A stretch of 64,000 nt of DNA. It comes from JACPNO01 sp963825405 (GTDB lineage: Bacteria; Acidobacteriota; Terriglobia; Bryobacterales; Bryobacteraceae). The position numbers and the translations under genes are program-made. The notes under the pieces are model-generated. The model searched no databases. It was not told where the DNA came from and was given only the letters and a program-made list of their open reading frames with translations. Positions within the stretch are counted from its first letter, which is position 1. Each line of letters starts with the position of its first letter. The stretch is from positions 868,001-932,000 of the forward strand of contig CAWGTB010000003.1 in the NCBI GenBank assembly GCA_963825405.1, read 5' to 3'. Shown piece after piece: positions 51,782 through 59,517 of the stretch.

Positions 51782-53246
51782 TTATTCTGACGCGCCGGTG
51801 CCCTGCGCTACCTGGAAGTGGCTCAACGTGCGGGCGTATTGGGAAACACCCTGATACAGCGCCTCTGCCAACTTCTGCCGATGCTCCGGTTTCTTGAGCA
51901 GCGCTTCTTCGCGGCTATTGCTGAGGAACCCGATTTCGGCCAGAATCGAGGGCATCGATGCACCAATCAGAACCACGAAAGGCGCTTTCTTGATGCCGCG
52001 ATTCTTGGCGGCTCCGCTGGTGCGGGTTTCGAAAGTCTGCAGCGCGGTTTGCACGCTGCCGGCAAATTCTTTGGATTCCTCTACTTTGTCGTGCAGGGTT
52101 ATGGTCTGGATCAATTCACGCAGCTCAAAAATGGATTTCTCAGAGCTGGCGTTTTCACGCGCGGCCAGGTCGAGAGCTTCCGGCGAGCGCGTGAGATTCA
52201 GGTAATACGTTTCGACGCCGCCTATTTTCGGGTACGGGGACGAGTTGGCGTGGATGGACAGGAACAAATCGGCTTTTTTCTCGTTCGCCAGCGCGGTGCG
52301 GGCATTCAGGGGGATGAACGTGTCATCGGTGCGGGTGTAAATCACTTCGCTGCCCATGCGTTGTTCGATCAGCTTGCCCAGGCGCAGCGTGACGTCGAGC
52401 ACCAGGTCTTTTTCCATCAGGCCCCGATGGCCCAGTGTGCCCTGGTCAGGTCCGCCATGGCCGGCATCGAGTACCACGCGATTCACTTTAAGGCCCAGCG
52501 CCCTGGTGAGCGAGCTATTGCCATCGGCGTTTCGGCGCGCCGCCTTGGGGGGCGCCATGGAGGTCACGACCAAGGGCGCGGGAACAGGCGCAGGGGTGGA
52601 TGCCTCAGCCACCAGAGATCCGAGCGGGGGCGCAGGCGCAGGCGCGAACCTTGGTGGTGGCGAGGCGCGCTACGTCGATTCGCGGTGGAATGGCTCTGAG
52701 CGCGGGCGGACTGTTCAGAACCAGCCGCAGCTTCGGTCCGGCTTTGGCGGGAGGCAGTACGGCGATGCGTGTTTGCGCGACGGCTGGAGGAGGCGCGATA
52801 GGCGCGGGTGGCCCTATCACCGTGGCCAACGAATCCCCTGGCCGGTTCACGGGGCGTAATTCGATGATGACGCGATCGGGATTGGCCAACTGAGAAACCG
52901 TGAAATCGACCGGGACTTCCAGATCCAGAACTACCCGGGTGACATCCGGCTGCGTTTCGGCCACCCGAATGCGCTTGATCAGCTTGTCGCCGATTTCAGC
53001 CGAGTGCAGCCGCTTGCCATTAATGAGAGGGCGGGCGCCGATCAGGTCGAAAAAGATGCGGTCGGGGTCTTGGATGCGTTCCGAGCGATAGCGGCATTCG
53101 CCGCTAACTTCGATGGCGATACGCGTAGCGCCGTCAAGCGACCAGAAGCGGACAGCAGTTACTTCGAGGCCCGTCGTGCGGCGTGCTGCGGGCGCAATAG
53201 CGGTGCAAGCCAGAACCACTGCCGTCGCTCGAAGCGCGCGCATCAT
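51782..53246 (-). CDS. amiC: AMIN-domain N-acetylmuramoyl-L-alanine amidase (AmiC type, one frameshift)
   Basis: Signal peptide (ALRATAVVLACTAIAPAA), then an AMIN domain (TAVRFWSLDGATRIAIEVSG, DPDRIFFDLIGARP, TRVVLDLEVPVDFTVSQLAN), a Pro/Ala linker and an Amidase_3 domain with zinc and catalytic residues: VVLDAGHGGPDQGTLG (His), LEKD-like GLMEKDLVLD (Glu), FLSIHANSS (His) and ILAEIGFLSN (Glu). One extra base near 52660 splits the two halves; the corrected linker reads RFAPAPAPPLGSLVAEAS. The enzyme cleaves septal peptidoglycan in the periplasm. 3 bp downstream of the lytic transglycosylase, so a cell-wall hydrolase pair. Confidence 0.85.
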
Positions 53247-53249
53247 AAA

Positions 53250-53957
53250 TCAAGGCGTTCGATAGAAGATTCGTCCCGTTGCGTCCATGAAAGACAGAAT
53301 GGGGTTGTAGCCCTCGCTGGTTTTGGCGGGAGCCTCGGCGGCCAGGGCCTGGTCCTTCTTCTTGGCTTCTTTGGCGTCGCCGAATTTCTTGCCCACTTCG
53401 TACACGTAGCGCTGCGTTTCCGCGTAAGGCGGCACGCCTCCCCAGCGGCCCACCGCGCCTTCGCCGGCGTTGTAAGCGGCCAGCGCCAGGTGATGGTCGC
53501 CGTGGTAGGTTTCCAGCAAATATTTGAGGTAGCGAACGCCGGCATCTACGTTCTGCGCCGCGCTGAAGCCGTCACCGCCTCCGAAACGCTTGGCGGTCTC
53601 GGGCTCGAGCTGCATCAGGCCCCTGGCGCCTTTTACGGAAATCGCAAACGGATTGTAATTACTCTCCACGCGAATTACGGAGTCCACCAGGTCGCTGTCG
53701 ACCGCATGCTTCTGCGCGATGCGGTGAACCACCTGCTGCCAACTGCTGGACGCGCTCGCGGAGGAATCCGGAATTTGAATTTGCGGGGTTGCCTTGGGAG
53801 CCGGCCGCGCAGGTGTTGCGGCAGCGCGAACCAGCCGCCCGGTGCGGACGTCGGTCCGTACGATGTAGGTCACTTGAGCCGCAGCCGTCGGCGGCCCCGC
53901 AGCTAGAATGAAAGCCGGAACCAGCATCACCGAGAGCATTATAGAACAGAAACGCAT
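53250..53957 (-). CDS. Lytic transglycosylase (SLT domain)
   Basis: About 235 residues from the ATG at 53957, with signal peptide (FCSIMLSVMLVPAFILAA). The SLT fold shows AQKHAVDSDLVDSVIRVESN (catalytic Glu), FAISVKGARGLMQLEPETAK, VDAGVRYLKYLLETYHGD and LALAAYNAGEGAVGRWGGVP. It cleaves glycan strands to 1,6-anhydromuramyl products. Adjacent to the amidase on the same strand. A longer start at 53981 (ATG) adds eight residues and is possible. Confidence 0.88.
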   Translation of the reverse strand: MRFCSIMLSVMLVPAFILAAGPPTAAAQVTYIVRTDVRTGRLVRAAATPARPAPKATPQIQIPDSSASASSSWQQVVHRIAQKHAVDSDLVDSVIRVESNYNPFAISVKGARGLMQLEPETAKRFGGGDGFSAAQNVDAGVRYLKYLLETYHGDHHLALAAYNAGEGAVGRWGGVPPYAETQRYVYEVGKKFGDAKEAKKKDQALAAEAPAKTSEGYNPILSFMDATGRIFYRTP

Positions 53958-54030
53958 CGCTATGTTGTAGATGTTACACAACTTGCATCGTTTTCATCAC
54001 TTGCGTAATCTCTAATGGTATCATTTCCGG

Positions 54031-54591
54031 ATGATCCAGGCAGGCTTCGTGCTGGCGGGGGGCAAGAGCTCCCGCATGGGCCGGGACAAAGCGCTGCTCC
54101 CGTATCGCGGCAGGACGCTGGTGGAACATATCGCCGAGATCGTCGAGACGGCAGCCGGGTCGGTCAGCCTGTTGGGCGATCCCGCAACCTACGGCCACCT
54201 GGGCTACCCGGTGATCGAAGACGTCATTCCCGGCTGCGGGCCGCTTTCCGGGATTCATGCCGCGCTGTGCCACACAGAAGCTGATTGGAACCTGATCGTG
54301 GCCTGCGACATGCCGGATCTTGCCGCCGGCTTCCTGGCTTCGCTGCTGGAACACGCCGAGCGCGGCGGAGCCGATTGCCTGATCCCCGCCGGACCTTCCG
54401 GCCTCCCCGAGCCTTTGTGCGCCGCCTATCATCGGCGGTGCCTGGAAGCCATTACCCGCGCCCTCGCCCGCCATGTTCACAAGGTGACCGAAGGCCTGGC
54501 CGCGCTGGACACTGAAATCTGGCACGTGACGGAACCGGTATTTCAAAACCTCAACACCCCCCAGGAGTGGACGGGCCATGGCAACGGCTGA
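54031..54591 (+). CDS. mobA: Molybdenum cofactor guanylyltransferase
   Basis: A 186-residue MobA. The NTP loop is VLAGGKSSRMGRDKALLPYR (residues 8-27), followed by VIPGCGPLSGIHAALCHTE, VACDMPDLAAGFLASLLEH and a C-terminal PEPLCAAYHRRCLEAI. It transfers GMP to molybdopterin to make the bis-MGD cofactor. The 3' end overlaps the ATPase gene start by 14 bp. No other molybdenum genes are in the window. Confidence 0.88.
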   Translation: MIQAGFVLAGGKSSRMGRDKALLPYRGRTLVEHIAEIVETAAGSVSLLGDPATYGHLGYPVIEDVIPGCGPLSGIHAALCHTEADWNLIVACDMPDLAAGFLASLLEHAERGGADCLIPAGPSGLPEPLCAAYHRRCLEAITRALARHVHKVTEGLAALDTEIWHVTEPVFQNLNTPQEWTGHGNG

Positions 54592-55339
54592 AGAATATCC
54601 GCATTACATCGAGTTCCGCCATGTGTATAAGACGTTCAACATGCCGGTTTTGGTCGACTCGAATTTTTGGGTAGACCCGGGCCAGACCACCGCCATTATC
54701 GGCCGCAGCGGGGTGGGGAAGTCCGTCACCCTGGGCCATATTATGGGATTTTTGCGGCCGGATTCGGGCCGGGTGATTGTGGCGCATGAGGATACCACCG
54801 ACTTCTCCGAAGCTGACCTGCGGCGGATCCGCAAGAAAGTGACCATGGTTTTCCAATCGGGGGCGCTTTTTGACTCGCTCACGGTGGCAGAAAATGTGCT
54901 GTTTTCACTCGAACTGCGCGAGGATTACGACGAACAGAACAAGGAAGACGTGGTGAACGGGCTGCTGGAGATGGTTGATATCCTGCCGGCCCGCGACGAC
55001 TATCCGGCGGACTTGCCCACCGGCTATAAGCGCGCCGTGGCCATCGCGCGGGCGCTCGCGGCCCAGCCGCAGTGCATTCTCTACGACGAGCCCACCACCA
55101 TGGTCGATCCGATCATGTCCGACCATCTGGCCGAGCTGATGCTGCGCCTGAAGCAGCAGTTGCAGCTTACGTCGGTGGTGGTGACGCACGACCTGGGCCT
55201 GATGCAGCGCGTGGCCGACCGGGTGGTATTCCTCCACGAGGGAAAAGTGATCTACTTCGGCCCCCCGGAGGGCCTCGAAAACGTGGATCATCCGCACGTA
55301 CAGGAATTCCTGGCGAAAGACCGGGTTATCAAGATCTAA
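54578..55339 (+). CDS. MlaF-like ABC ATPase with degenerate signature
   Basis: A 253-residue ATPase like MlaF (phospholipid transport). Walker A is GRSGVGKSVTL, Q-loop VFQSGALFDSLTVAENVLF (typical of the Mla group), Walker B CILYDEPTTMVDPI and switch VVTHDLGLMQR. The signature normally LSGG is LPTGYKRAVAIARAL: the first Gly is replaced by Thr-Gly and Ser by Pro. It is either a divergent pair partner or reduced in activity. No permease or MlaD gene is adjacent, so it may be an orphan or pair with a distant operon. Confidence 0.8.
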   Translation: MATAEEYPHYIEFRHVYKTFNMPVLVDSNFWVDPGQTTAIIGRSGVGKSVTLGHIMGFLRPDSGRVIVAHEDTTDFSEADLRRIRKKVTMVFQSGALFDSLTVAENVLFSLELREDYDEQNKEDVVNGLLEMVDILPARDDYPADLPTGYKRAVAIARALAAQPQCILYDEPTTMVDPIMSDHLAELMLRLKQQLQLTSVVVTHDLGLMQRVADRVVFLHEGKVIYFGPPEGLENVDHPHVQEFLAKDRVIKI

Positions 55340-55343
55340 AACA

Positions 55344-55426
55344 TTTCTCGCAGAGACGCAGAGCACACAGAGAAAATTAACGACCAAAGTTTTTTTCTTG
55401 GGTTTTCTCTGCGTCTCTGCGAGAAA
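55344..55426. repeat. Long palindromic repeat (family A), copy 4
   Basis: TTTCTCGCAGAGACGCAGAG and CTCTGCGTCTCTGCGAGAAA are exact arms between convergent stops at 55339 and 55431. The centre contains ACACAGAGAAAA and TTTTCTCTG in reverse. Confidence 0.9.
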
Positions 55427-55430
55427 TGTC

Positions 55431-56102
55431 TTAATCCTCTGCCTCCACAAACAGCTCGTAGGCATCGGGGTCGAACAAATTGGCGGAGTCAATGCTGGCT
55501 AGCGGAATCGTGATGGAGAAATCGTCGACATTCACATTGGATTTCGCGTAGACGCTGGCATAATCCGCAGTTAGTTTCAGCGCCAGGGTTGTCGGGTCCC
55601 GGTACCCGCTCACCAGGGGCAGGACGTGGATATACTGCTCCGCCAACTTGAGATTGGGCGTCTGAACGACATATCCGATGTAGACCTTGCGGGTCTTGAG
55701 CGTCAAGGAAATGGGCATTTCGCGCCGCAGGGCGGTTTGCGCCAGGCGCAGGAAGCCGTTGTCGGTGGCTTTGATCGCCCACCATTTGGCGCGCTCCTTG
55801 CTGGTAAAGGCGTTGACGATAAGCGGTAAGACAATTCCGAACACCAGAGATACCAGGGCGGTCCCGATGAACGGCGTGTCGATGATTTCTACGATTCGGC
55901 GTCCTGCCAGTTTCCCCCACGGTGTAGAGGCGGACCAATAAGTGGTGAGGCGGCCCAACATCAGCAGAGGAATGCCGGCCAGGGCGGACTCAAAGAGCAG
56001 CCGGTTTCCGTCTTGTTTCTGAGCGCGAAAGCGAAAGAAATGGCAGATATGTAGCGCGCAGTACCCTGCCAGAAGAGGCAGCAGGAGCAGATTCCACGGC
56101 AT
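55431..56102 (-). CDS. Membrane protein of unknown function
   Basis: A 223-residue protein with hydrophobic segments near the N-terminus (NLLLLPLLAGYCALHICHFF), at about residues 38-50 and at 77-98 (FIGTALVSLVFGIVLPLIVN), then a soluble domain (SLTLKTRKVYIGYVVQTPNL, VLPLVSGYRDPTTLALKLTA, YAKSNVNVDDFSITIPLASI) ending ELFVEAED. It is preceded 6 bp upstream by a 65-residue ORF on the same strand, so the two are probably one operon. The fold is not recognised. Confidence 0.6.
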   Translation of the reverse strand: MPWNLLLLPLLAGYCALHICHFFRFRAQKQDGNRLLFESALAGIPLLMLGRLTTYWSASTPWGKLAGRRIVEIIDTPFIGTALVSLVFGIVLPLIVNAFTSKERAKWWAIKATDNGFLRLAQTALRREMPISLTLKTRKVYIGYVVQTPNLKLAEQYIHVLPLVSGYRDPTTLALKLTADYASVYAKSNVNVDDFSITIPLASIDSANLFDPDAYELFVEAED

Positions 56103-56108
56103 TCTTGC

Positions 56109-56306
56109 CTAAGAGGCTGCTTGGGGTTTAATCACTACCGATCGCGCTAAGATTTTTTGGGCATAAGCGCTGATCGCCGCCATGGACTGCTGGACGTGCG
56201 GTTTCCTTAGCAGGATATGGGTATCGACCACCGTGATACCGCCGAAAGTTGTGGTCGAAGTATCGGTAGCGATTTCTTCGGCTTGGCCATTCCCGGCAGA
56301 TCTCAT
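56109..56306 (-). CDS. Small protein of unknown function upstream of the 55431 gene
   Basis: 65 residues from the ATG at 56306 (EIATDTSTTTFGGITVVDTH, LLRKPHVQQSMAAISAYAQK, ILARSVVIKPQAAS). The sense strand reads as an ordinary soluble protein with no signal or membrane segment. The 6-bp gap to the next ATG supports co-translation. Evidence is composition and position only. Confidence 0.45.
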   Translation of the reverse strand: MRSAGNGQAEEIATDTSTTTFGGITVVDTHILLRKPHVQQSMAAISAYAQKILARSVVIKPQAAS

Positions 56307-56326
56307 GGCACCTTGATTTTACCACT

Positions 56327-56686
56327 CTAGCGCGCTTCGGCGCCCAGGCCGATGAAGAAAACGCCTACCAGAATCATGAAGACCCCCATCATTTTGGCGC
56401 GCGTGAGCGGCTCTTTAAAGAACACGCGAGACCAGATCATGGTCCAGACGTTGCCCAGTGAAACCATCGGATAGAGCACCGAGACTTCGCCGCGTTTGAG
56501 CCCCAGAATGTAAAAGCCCGAAGAGGTCAGGAACAGAAAAACGCCGGCCGCCAGTTGCGGATTGAAGAACAGATAGCGCAGCCCAAAGCGCAGCTTCTGC
56601 GCCCCGGATTTGAGGAAAACAGCGCCGAAAGATCCAATGAAGGACGCCAGCAGCACCAGCAGCATGGACGCCAGAGGCGTCTTCAC
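56327..56686 (-). CDS. Small EamA/SMR-like four-helix membrane protein, second of a pair
   Basis: A 119-residue protein starting at GTG 56686, which overlaps the stop of the preceding gene (GTGA). Four hydrophobic helices (MLLVLLASFIGSFGAVFLKS, AAGVFLFLTSSGFYILGL, VSVLYPMVSLGNVWTMIWSR, MMGVFMILVGVFFIGLGA) match half-size drug/metabolite transporters. Overlapping genes of two such four-helix proteins usually make hetero-dimers, as in ArnE/ArnF and some SMR exporters. The substrate is unknown. Confidence 0.8.
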   Translation of the reverse strand: MKTPLASMLLVLLASFIGSFGAVFLKSGAQKLRFGLRYLFFNPQLAAGVFLFLTSSGFYILGLKRGEVSVLYPMVSLGNVWTMIWSRVFFKEPLTRAKMMGVFMILVGVFFIGLGAEAR

Positions 56687-57084
56687 GATTTCGGCTTCCT
56701 GCCGAGCACCGCCACCCCGATCACGACAATCGTTACGCCCAAGACCTTGAGCGAGTTGAAGGATTCGTGAAACAGCATGATCGAAAGCATGGTCACCCAC
56801 ACGTAGGTGAGGGCGATGAAGGGATAAACCGTGGACAGCTCGCCATCCCGAAGCGCGAAGACCATCAGAACGGTATTGATGCCATAGAGGCAGTAGCCGC
56901 CGAGCAGCGGCAAGCTGGTGAGATAACCTATTAGCCCGCCGCCATGTTGCTGGCTGGTTCCGATCTTCATGAGCATCTGGGCGGCCGCGCCCAGTATCGT
57001 GAAGCAAAACACCAGGGCGATGGATTGGGAGCGCGTGAAGGGCTTGTGGGTGGGCGCGGGCGCCCCGGGAATGGTCGACGTCAC
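56683..57084 (-). CDS. Small EamA/SMR-like four-helix membrane protein, first of a pair
   Basis: 133 residues from GTG 57084 with GAGGAG upstream. Helices SIALVFCFTILGAAAQMLMK, LTSLPLLGGYCLYGINTVLM, TVYPFIALTYVWVTMLSIML and LKVLGVTIVVIGVAVLG. Homologous in layout to the following gene; the pair overlaps by 4 bp, so an antiparallel heterodimer is inferred. No regulator or enzyme genes next to it indicate the substrate. Confidence 0.8.
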   Translation of the reverse strand: MTSTIPGAPAPTHKPFTRSQSIALVFCFTILGAAAQMLMKIGTSQQHGGGLIGYLTSLPLLGGYCLYGINTVLMVFALRDGELSTVYPFIALTYVWVTMLSIMLFHESFNSLKVLGVTIVVIGVAVLGRKPKS

Positions 57085-57155
57085 TGCGGCTCCTCGGGCG
57101 ATGATAGCATCCCCAAGGGTTGGCTGGAATGCCGGCTAGTGGGCGGGTTTGGCGT

Positions 57156-57236
57156 TTACCTCGCCAGGTAACGCACGCAAACGACTGCCACGCACAGCCA
57201 TATAATCGATCCGGCGATCAACAAGATCGGGTTCAT
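57156..57236 (-). CDS. 26-residue single-helix membrane peptide
   Basis: Starts at the ATG at 57236, which overlaps the stop of the preceding frame (ATGA). Product: MNPILLIAGSIIWLCVAVVC plus VRYLAR, a single hydrophobic helix with a basic end. The overlap and the positive-inside tail suggest a real, translationally coupled small membrane protein, but length alone gives little certainty. Confidence 0.4.
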   Translation of the reverse strand: MNPILLIAGSIIWLCVAVVCVRYLAR

Positions 57237-57466
57237 TCTAGTACCACGCTTTCCCCAAGCTCGCGGCCTGACGGGAGGACCGGCGGTTGGCAGCGCCGCA
57301 GATGCCGCTCCTGAATCTGCTGTTCCTGCATCTGCCGCTCTTGCAGGCGACGTTGTGTAGCTATCCTTTGGCGCTCGCTCAGGACCGCTGCGATGCGCTC
57401 GGCTGCGGCATCCCGCTCCCCACCGATTCTTTTTTGCTGGTTCGCCACGCCGCCCTCGCTCTTCAA
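57233..57466 (-). CDS. Charged, Gln/Arg-rich protein, possibly with an upstream cysteine motif
   Basis: The called frame starts at a TTG, but the same frame continues upstream to 57583 with ACAVCGRERAVLRHNAQS and VFNTCRIGGQTAKPRLK, three Cys resembling a zinc ribbon, before a stop with no start codon. One indel there would give a full gene. The body is coiled-coil-like (RIAAVLSERQRIATQRRLQE, QMQEQQIQERHLRRCQ). Its stop overlaps the tiny membrane peptide gene. The opposite strand frames are low-complexity Leu-rich complements and were not called. Confidence 0.4.
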   Translation of the reverse strand: MKSEGGVANQQKRIGGERDAAAERIAAVLSERQRIATQRRLQERQMQEQQIQERHLRRCQPPVLPSGRELGESVVLE

Positions 57467-57632
57467 TCTGGGTTTAGCAGTTTGCCCGCCAATCCGGCAA
57501 GTATTGAAAACACGGCCATCTACAGGGCTGGATTGCGCGTTATGGCGCAGGACCGCCCGCTCCCTGCCGCATACCGCGCAGGCCTAAGCTCTCCGATCAA
57601 ATCTCCGCCTATTCCGATACAATGAAAACATC

Positions 57633-58424
57633 GTGGATTCTCAAAATTCGAGCGTAGCTGCCCCAGCTACCGAGCCCAGCAAGAAACCCGGCCACGCCGA
57701 CGCGCCGCGGGGTGTTATCGCCGAATGGACCGTCACCATCGTGCTGCTGTTGTTCGGCACGACGACGCTGGTGCAGGCTTTCGTGATCCCGACCGGGTCG
57801 ATGGAAGACACACTGCTGATTGGCGATCATTTGCTGGTCGATAAGCTGGCCTATGCGCCGGCCGGCGCGGTCAGCGCGCACTTGCTGCCTTACGAAGACG
57901 TAAAGCGCGGCGACATCATCGTGTTCCGTTATCCCATCGATATCCGGCAAACTTTCGTCAAGCGCGTCATCGGTGTTCCGGGCGATCACATCCGCCTGGA
58001 AAACAAGCGCGTGATTCTCAACGGCAAGGCGCTCAACGAGCCGTACAAATATCACAAAACGGACTACATCGATTCCTATCGCGACAATTTTCCCGGGATG
58101 CCCAATGCCTATCTTTATCCGCCGGCGCAGGTGATGCTGGAGAAAAACGTGGATCATGGCGATGTGGTGGTGCCGCCGGGGAATTATTTTGCCATGGGCG
58201 ACAATCGCGATTCCTCGCTCGACAGCCGCTATTGGGGATTTGTGCCGCGGGAAAATATAATCGGCAAGCCGGTGATCATTTATTGGTCGTACGACGCGCC
58301 CACCGAACGGCTTTCGAATCCGGCGATTGGCTTCGACCACATCATGGATTTGGCCACGCATTTTTTCACCAAGACGCGCTGGAGCCGGACGCTGCAGTTG
58401 ATTCACCCGTATCCCATTCAATAG
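57633..58424 (+). CDS. lepB: Signal peptidase I
   Basis: A 263-residue type I signal peptidase starting at GTG 57633. One transmembrane helix (EWTVTIVLLLFGTTTLVQAF) precedes the catalytic Ser box VIPTGSMEDTLLIGDHLLVD, the general-base Lys box FVKRVIGVPGD and the GDNRDSSLDSRYWGFVP box. A roughly 45-residue insert before the last box is common in this phylum. It cleaves Sec signal peptides at the membrane. Followed by the mannose-1-phosphate guanylyltransferase gene 13 bp downstream. Confidence 0.92.
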   Translation: MDSQNSSVAAPATEPSKKPGHADAPRGVIAEWTVTIVLLLFGTTTLVQAFVIPTGSMEDTLLIGDHLLVDKLAYAPAGAVSAHLLPYEDVKRGDIIVFRYPIDIRQTFVKRVIGVPGDHIRLENKRVILNGKALNEPYKYHKTDYIDSYRDNFPGMPNAYLYPPAQVMLEKNVDHGDVVVPPGNYFAMGDNRDSSLDSRYWGFVPRENIIGKPVIIYWSYDAPTERLSNPAIGFDHIMDLATHFFTKTRWSRTLQLIHPYPIQ

Positions 58425-58437
58425 GGCGCATCGAAGA

Positions 58438-59517
58438 ATGTCCCCAGGCAATCGTTACGGCTTAATACTGGCCGGCGGGCGAGGCACGCGTTTCTGGCCG
58501 CGCAGCCGGCGCGCGCATGCCAAGCAAGTGATCGGCATTGTCGAAGCGCGGACGATGATTCGCGCCACCGTGGATCGGCTGCGCCCGCTGATTCCCGCTG
58601 AGAGGCTTTGGGTGCTCACCAATCCGCATTTGCGCGACGAGATTGTCCGCCAACTACCGGAAATTCCTCGCGCGCAGATTTTGGCCGAGCCGGTGCAGCG
58701 CAATACGGCGCCGGCGATCGGTTTGGCGGCGCACATATTGTGCTCGATCGATCCTGACGCCGTGATGGGCGTGTTTCCCTCGGACCACGTGATTGAGCGG
58801 CCCAAGCGGTTTTTGCAATTCACGCGTGCGGCGTTTCGCGCGGCGGGCGATGGCCGGATGGTGGTGTTGGGCATTCAGCCGCGGTGGGCGGAAACCGGCT
58901 ACGGGTACATTGAGTTTCCGGCGGGTGTGAAGGCGGGGTCGCTCGAACCGGTTACCATAAAGCGCTTTCGCGAGAAGCCCAACGCGGCCGCGGCGAAGAA
59001 GTTCGTGGCGGCTAAACGATTTTTCTGGAATGCCGGCATGTTTTTTTGGCGGGCTGACGTGCTCCTTGACGCGTTGCGCCGGCACCAACCCAAAACTGCG
59101 GTGATTCTGGGATCGCTGCCGGCGTTCGGCGCGCGCGGCTTTCAGGCCAAGCTGGCCAAGGCTTTCCCGCTGTGTGAAAACATTTCGATCGACTACGCGG
59201 TGCTGGAGCGCGCTGGGAATGTTGCAGGCCTGGCTTGCGACGACATTGGCTGGAACGATGTGGGGAGCTGGAACGCGGTTTACGAACTGATGCCGCGCGA
59301 TGCCGACGGCAATGTGGCGCGCTCGTCCGTCATCCAGCGCGGGAGCCGGGGCAATTACATCGACGCGGCTGGCAAACTGGTGGCGCTGGTTGGCGTCGAA
59401 GATTTGATTGTGGTCGATACGCCCGACGCGCTATTAGTCGCCCGCCGCGAGGACGCCCAGCAGGTGAGCGACATCGTCAAACAATTGGAGCAAGCCGGCC
59501 GCGACGATTTACTGTGA
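58438..59517 (+). CDS. manC: Mannose-1-phosphate guanylyltransferase
   Basis: A 359-residue nucleotidyltransferase: LILAGGRGTRFWPRSRRAHA (NTP loop, with the RFWP..R of GDP-mannose enzymes), LAEPVQRNTAPAIGLAAHIL, VFPSDHVIERPKRFLQFTRA, GYIEFPAG and IDYAVLERAGNVAGLACDDI, then a C-terminal GWNDVGSWNAVYELM. No phosphomannose isomerase domain is fused. Makes GDP-mannose for glycans. Its 3' end overlaps argD convergently by 9 bp. Confidence 0.92.
   Translation: MSPGNRYGLILAGGRGTRFWPRSRRAHAKQVIGIVEARTMIRATVDRLRPLIPAERLWVLTNPHLRDEIVRQLPEIPRAQILAEPVQRNTAPAIGLAAHILCSIDPDAVMGVFPSDHVIERPKRFLQFTRAAFRAAGDGRMVVLGIQPRWAETGYGYIEFPAGVKAGSLEPVTIKRFREKPNAAAAKKFVAAKRFFWNAGMFFWRADVLLDALRRHQPKTAVILGSLPAFGARGFQAKLAKAFPLCENISIDYAVLERAGNVAGLACDDIGWNDVGSWNAVYELMPRDADGNVARSSVIQRGSRGNYIDAAGKLVALVGVEDLIVVDTPDALLVARREDAQQVSDIVKQLEQAGRDDLL

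Noticed and set aside
57287..57625. 112-codon Leu-rich plus-strand frame
   Set aside because: Its Leu/Gln pattern is the complement of the charged minus-strand frame, which has cysteine motifs and a coupled downstream start.
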